From Platycnemis pennipes (Eukaryota; Arthropoda; Insecta; Odonata; Platycnemididae), in contig OW121853.1 in the NCBI GenBank assembly GCA_933228895.1, positions 75,376,645 to 75,440,644 of the forward strand: DNA of 64,000 nucleotides, read 5' to 3'. Below the pieces are notes generated by a model. It made no database searches. It saw only the letters and a list, made by a program, of their open reading frames with translations, and was not told the origin of the DNA. Both the position numbers and the translations under genes were made by a program. Positions 58,401-61,400 of the stretch are shown here, piece after piece (the first letter of the stretch is position 1; every line of letters starts with the position of its first letter).

Positions 58401-61400
58401 TCCTTCCCCCCTTTGCTCTCCCTCCCCTTACACTTACTCTATCATTAAAGGATTAAAGTTGGAAATTAAATACATGTCATTTCGTAGAATTTCATTAATT
58501 GTGTACATCTCCAACTCTCATTGGTGATCACAATTTTTGGCAATGCATGGTAACATCAATATTTAAGATCTCAGATCATTGAAACTCGACTGTACTTTAA
58601 TTGCAAGTAAGCCACTGTTCAATTGTGCTTCTTTTTCACAACCTTTTCATTAAAGCTGCCCAATTTCTACCTCATTAGATCTCATATGTTTCTGGCAAGA
58701 GGTTCTTCTGGTTGCCTTAGTAAAACCTGTATAGAAATCCTGCTTTGAGGGCATACTGTTCAAAATTATGGTAAAATTTGCATGATGCACATTCATAGCC
58801 TTTTTCCTGAGAGATAGTAGTTGTGGTAGAATTTTCCAAATATTTTGGTGGTTGAAGGACAAGTACATATTATAATGTGCACATGATGACTAGTGGTAGA
58901 GTTGAAGGAAGTACAGATGAAAAAATTCTTAAGAATTATGCATGTTGCTGGTAGCAGTGGCATTTTTATATACTATTATGAAGTAATACTTCTACCTTTG
59001 TTTTGTCAACAGATTTGATTTACCTCTCACGCATTTTCAAAAGCATACCATGCACATTTATTTCCAAATAATTTAGGCTTTTTCGTTAGATAGCACACAC
59101 ATTTTGTATAAAAAAAGAGAAAAATCTTAACCCTTCCACTCTCACTGCATTAAAATTTTTCCCTCCCAGAAAACTCACAGCTGGATATAGAGAGTATTAA
59201 AACTTTGTTTAAACAATTCTTTTTGCAAGCCTAAGATTTGACCTAGAAGTTTGAAATTATTAATGTTTTTCAGCCTAATTTAAATCTTTTCCTAGAGTCA
59301 ATCAAACATTTTTTATGAAGAACAGTGAGTAAAGAAAAACCATTTTTATCTCGAGCCAATATAATCGCACCCTGGGGCATCCAAGGGTTAAAGTCCAGTG
59401 GCCAACAAAATCCATTAATGTCTTCCAACCCTCTTTTTTGCAGTCTATGAAAATTACGAAAATCAAGATGACTTGATGCCAGGATCAAACACGGCCCACG
59501 ACGATAGCAGGGTCAGCATGGATGAGGGAAGTGGGGGTCACGGGCAGTCGTCAGGCCACGGAGGGGATATGGGGAACAACAAGAGCCCACTGAATGCCCT
59601 TCTGATCAATCGAACGAGACCCCAACCCTGTGACCAAGAGGTTGATTTGTACTTGCTCCAGCACCAGCTCATGAATGACAAGGGACATGGCAAAAGGAAC
59701 CCATTCAAGATGCCCTCAAACCACTGCATCAGGTGAGCCAAGTTTTTCCACATTTCATCTTGTTCAAATGGATCTGGATCAGTAAGACAATTAAATGGAT
59801 GACTGTCACTGCATGAATCACCATACAGGGGCGTCGGAACTATTTTCGTTAGGAGGGGCCAACCTTGAAAAGAAGAAGGGCCCGGCTCCTATGAAAAGAG
59901 CCCACATTTTTTTGCAGATAGAAGGGGGTAGGGACTAGAATTCCACTAAAAGTGCATATGAAGGTGGTAGAATATGCACCAGAAGGGAAAAGGCAAGCTG
60001 GAAACAAGTGAAATTTAATTTTTATTAATTAAGACTCATTTCTCAAGGGCGTGGGGCAAATTCTGGGGGGGGCTGAATACCCCCCTGCCCCCCACTTCCG
60101 ACGCCGCTGTCACCATATATCTTTTGGTAGGCAGATGCACGGGTATGTGAGGCTTATAAATAAAACTCGCTCTTTAGTAACTTTGTGGTGTTCTATGTTT
60201 AAACAGTATTTTGATGGATTTATAGCATTCTGTGAGTAAGACTAGGCTTTGATAAAGTGTCCCACCTCTTTTTTGCATTGCATTCACCTATCAGCACCTT
60301 CCCTATGCTATTACTCTCTTCAAATCAGCGTATTTCCTACCTCTCTTGATCATCATCATGGGTCAACAACCCTAGGATTGGTTTGACACAGCCCTCCACT
60401 CGATTCTTCTATCGGCCAACCTCTTCATATTAACGTAGTCCCTCTCTTTCACGTCCTTTACGACCTGTTCTATGTGACTCATACCTGGCCTGCCTTTTCC
60501 ATGTTTTCCGTTCACTTTTCCTTCGACGATTTTCTTCATCAGGCCATCATGTCCTATGATATTGGTGATTAGGTTGTCCCATCTTCTTTTTAGAGTTTTC
60601 TGCAGACTTCTCTTCTCCCCCACTCTTCTGAAGACTTCTTCATTTGTCACTCGGTCGATCCATTTTATCTTCATCATTCTCCCGTAGCACCACATTTCAA
60701 ATGCTTCCACCCTTTTCTTCTCCGCTGCTGTCATCGTCCATGCCTTACTGCCATAAAGAAACATGTTCCAGATGTAAGTTCTGATGAATTGCTTCCTTAC
60801 TTCTAAGCTCCTCTCTCCACACCAACCTATCTACCTCTCCTGATACCAACCAAAATACCTTTTAGGAGAAAAGGTATCAACACTGTAGTTTCCACATACA
60901 CTACTATGAATAACTTCCACAAAACTTTGCCTGAGACTGTGCGTAAAAATACCTTTTCTTTTCCTTCCTCATCTTTGTTTACCGGGAATTCCACCTTTGA
61001 TAGTACTTGCCCCTGCCTCATCCTCTTTGTCTCTGACTACCTCCTTCCCTCTCAAACCATGCTCAACACTTCTTTTTTCAAACTCCCTTCCAGCCAATGC
61101 ACTTTTTTTGTTTGATTGCAAGTGTACCACTTGTGTTCCTTTACTTTCCTAGCACAAAATTACCGTGAATAAATAAATTAACGTACAATAGTTAACCCTT
61201 TCGCTCTTATGCCATTTTTTGTTTTCTAGCCCAAAAAGCTCACAGTTCAAGCTTTTATTCAAATAATTTTTGTTAGTCTGTTTTTTTTAGGTCAAGAATT
61301 TTAACTGAAAATGGAAAACATATTTTAGTTTCCATTTAAAAATTAATTGGATGTGTTTAATTAAAAAGTAATTTTATAAAAAATATTTAGTACAAAAAAT

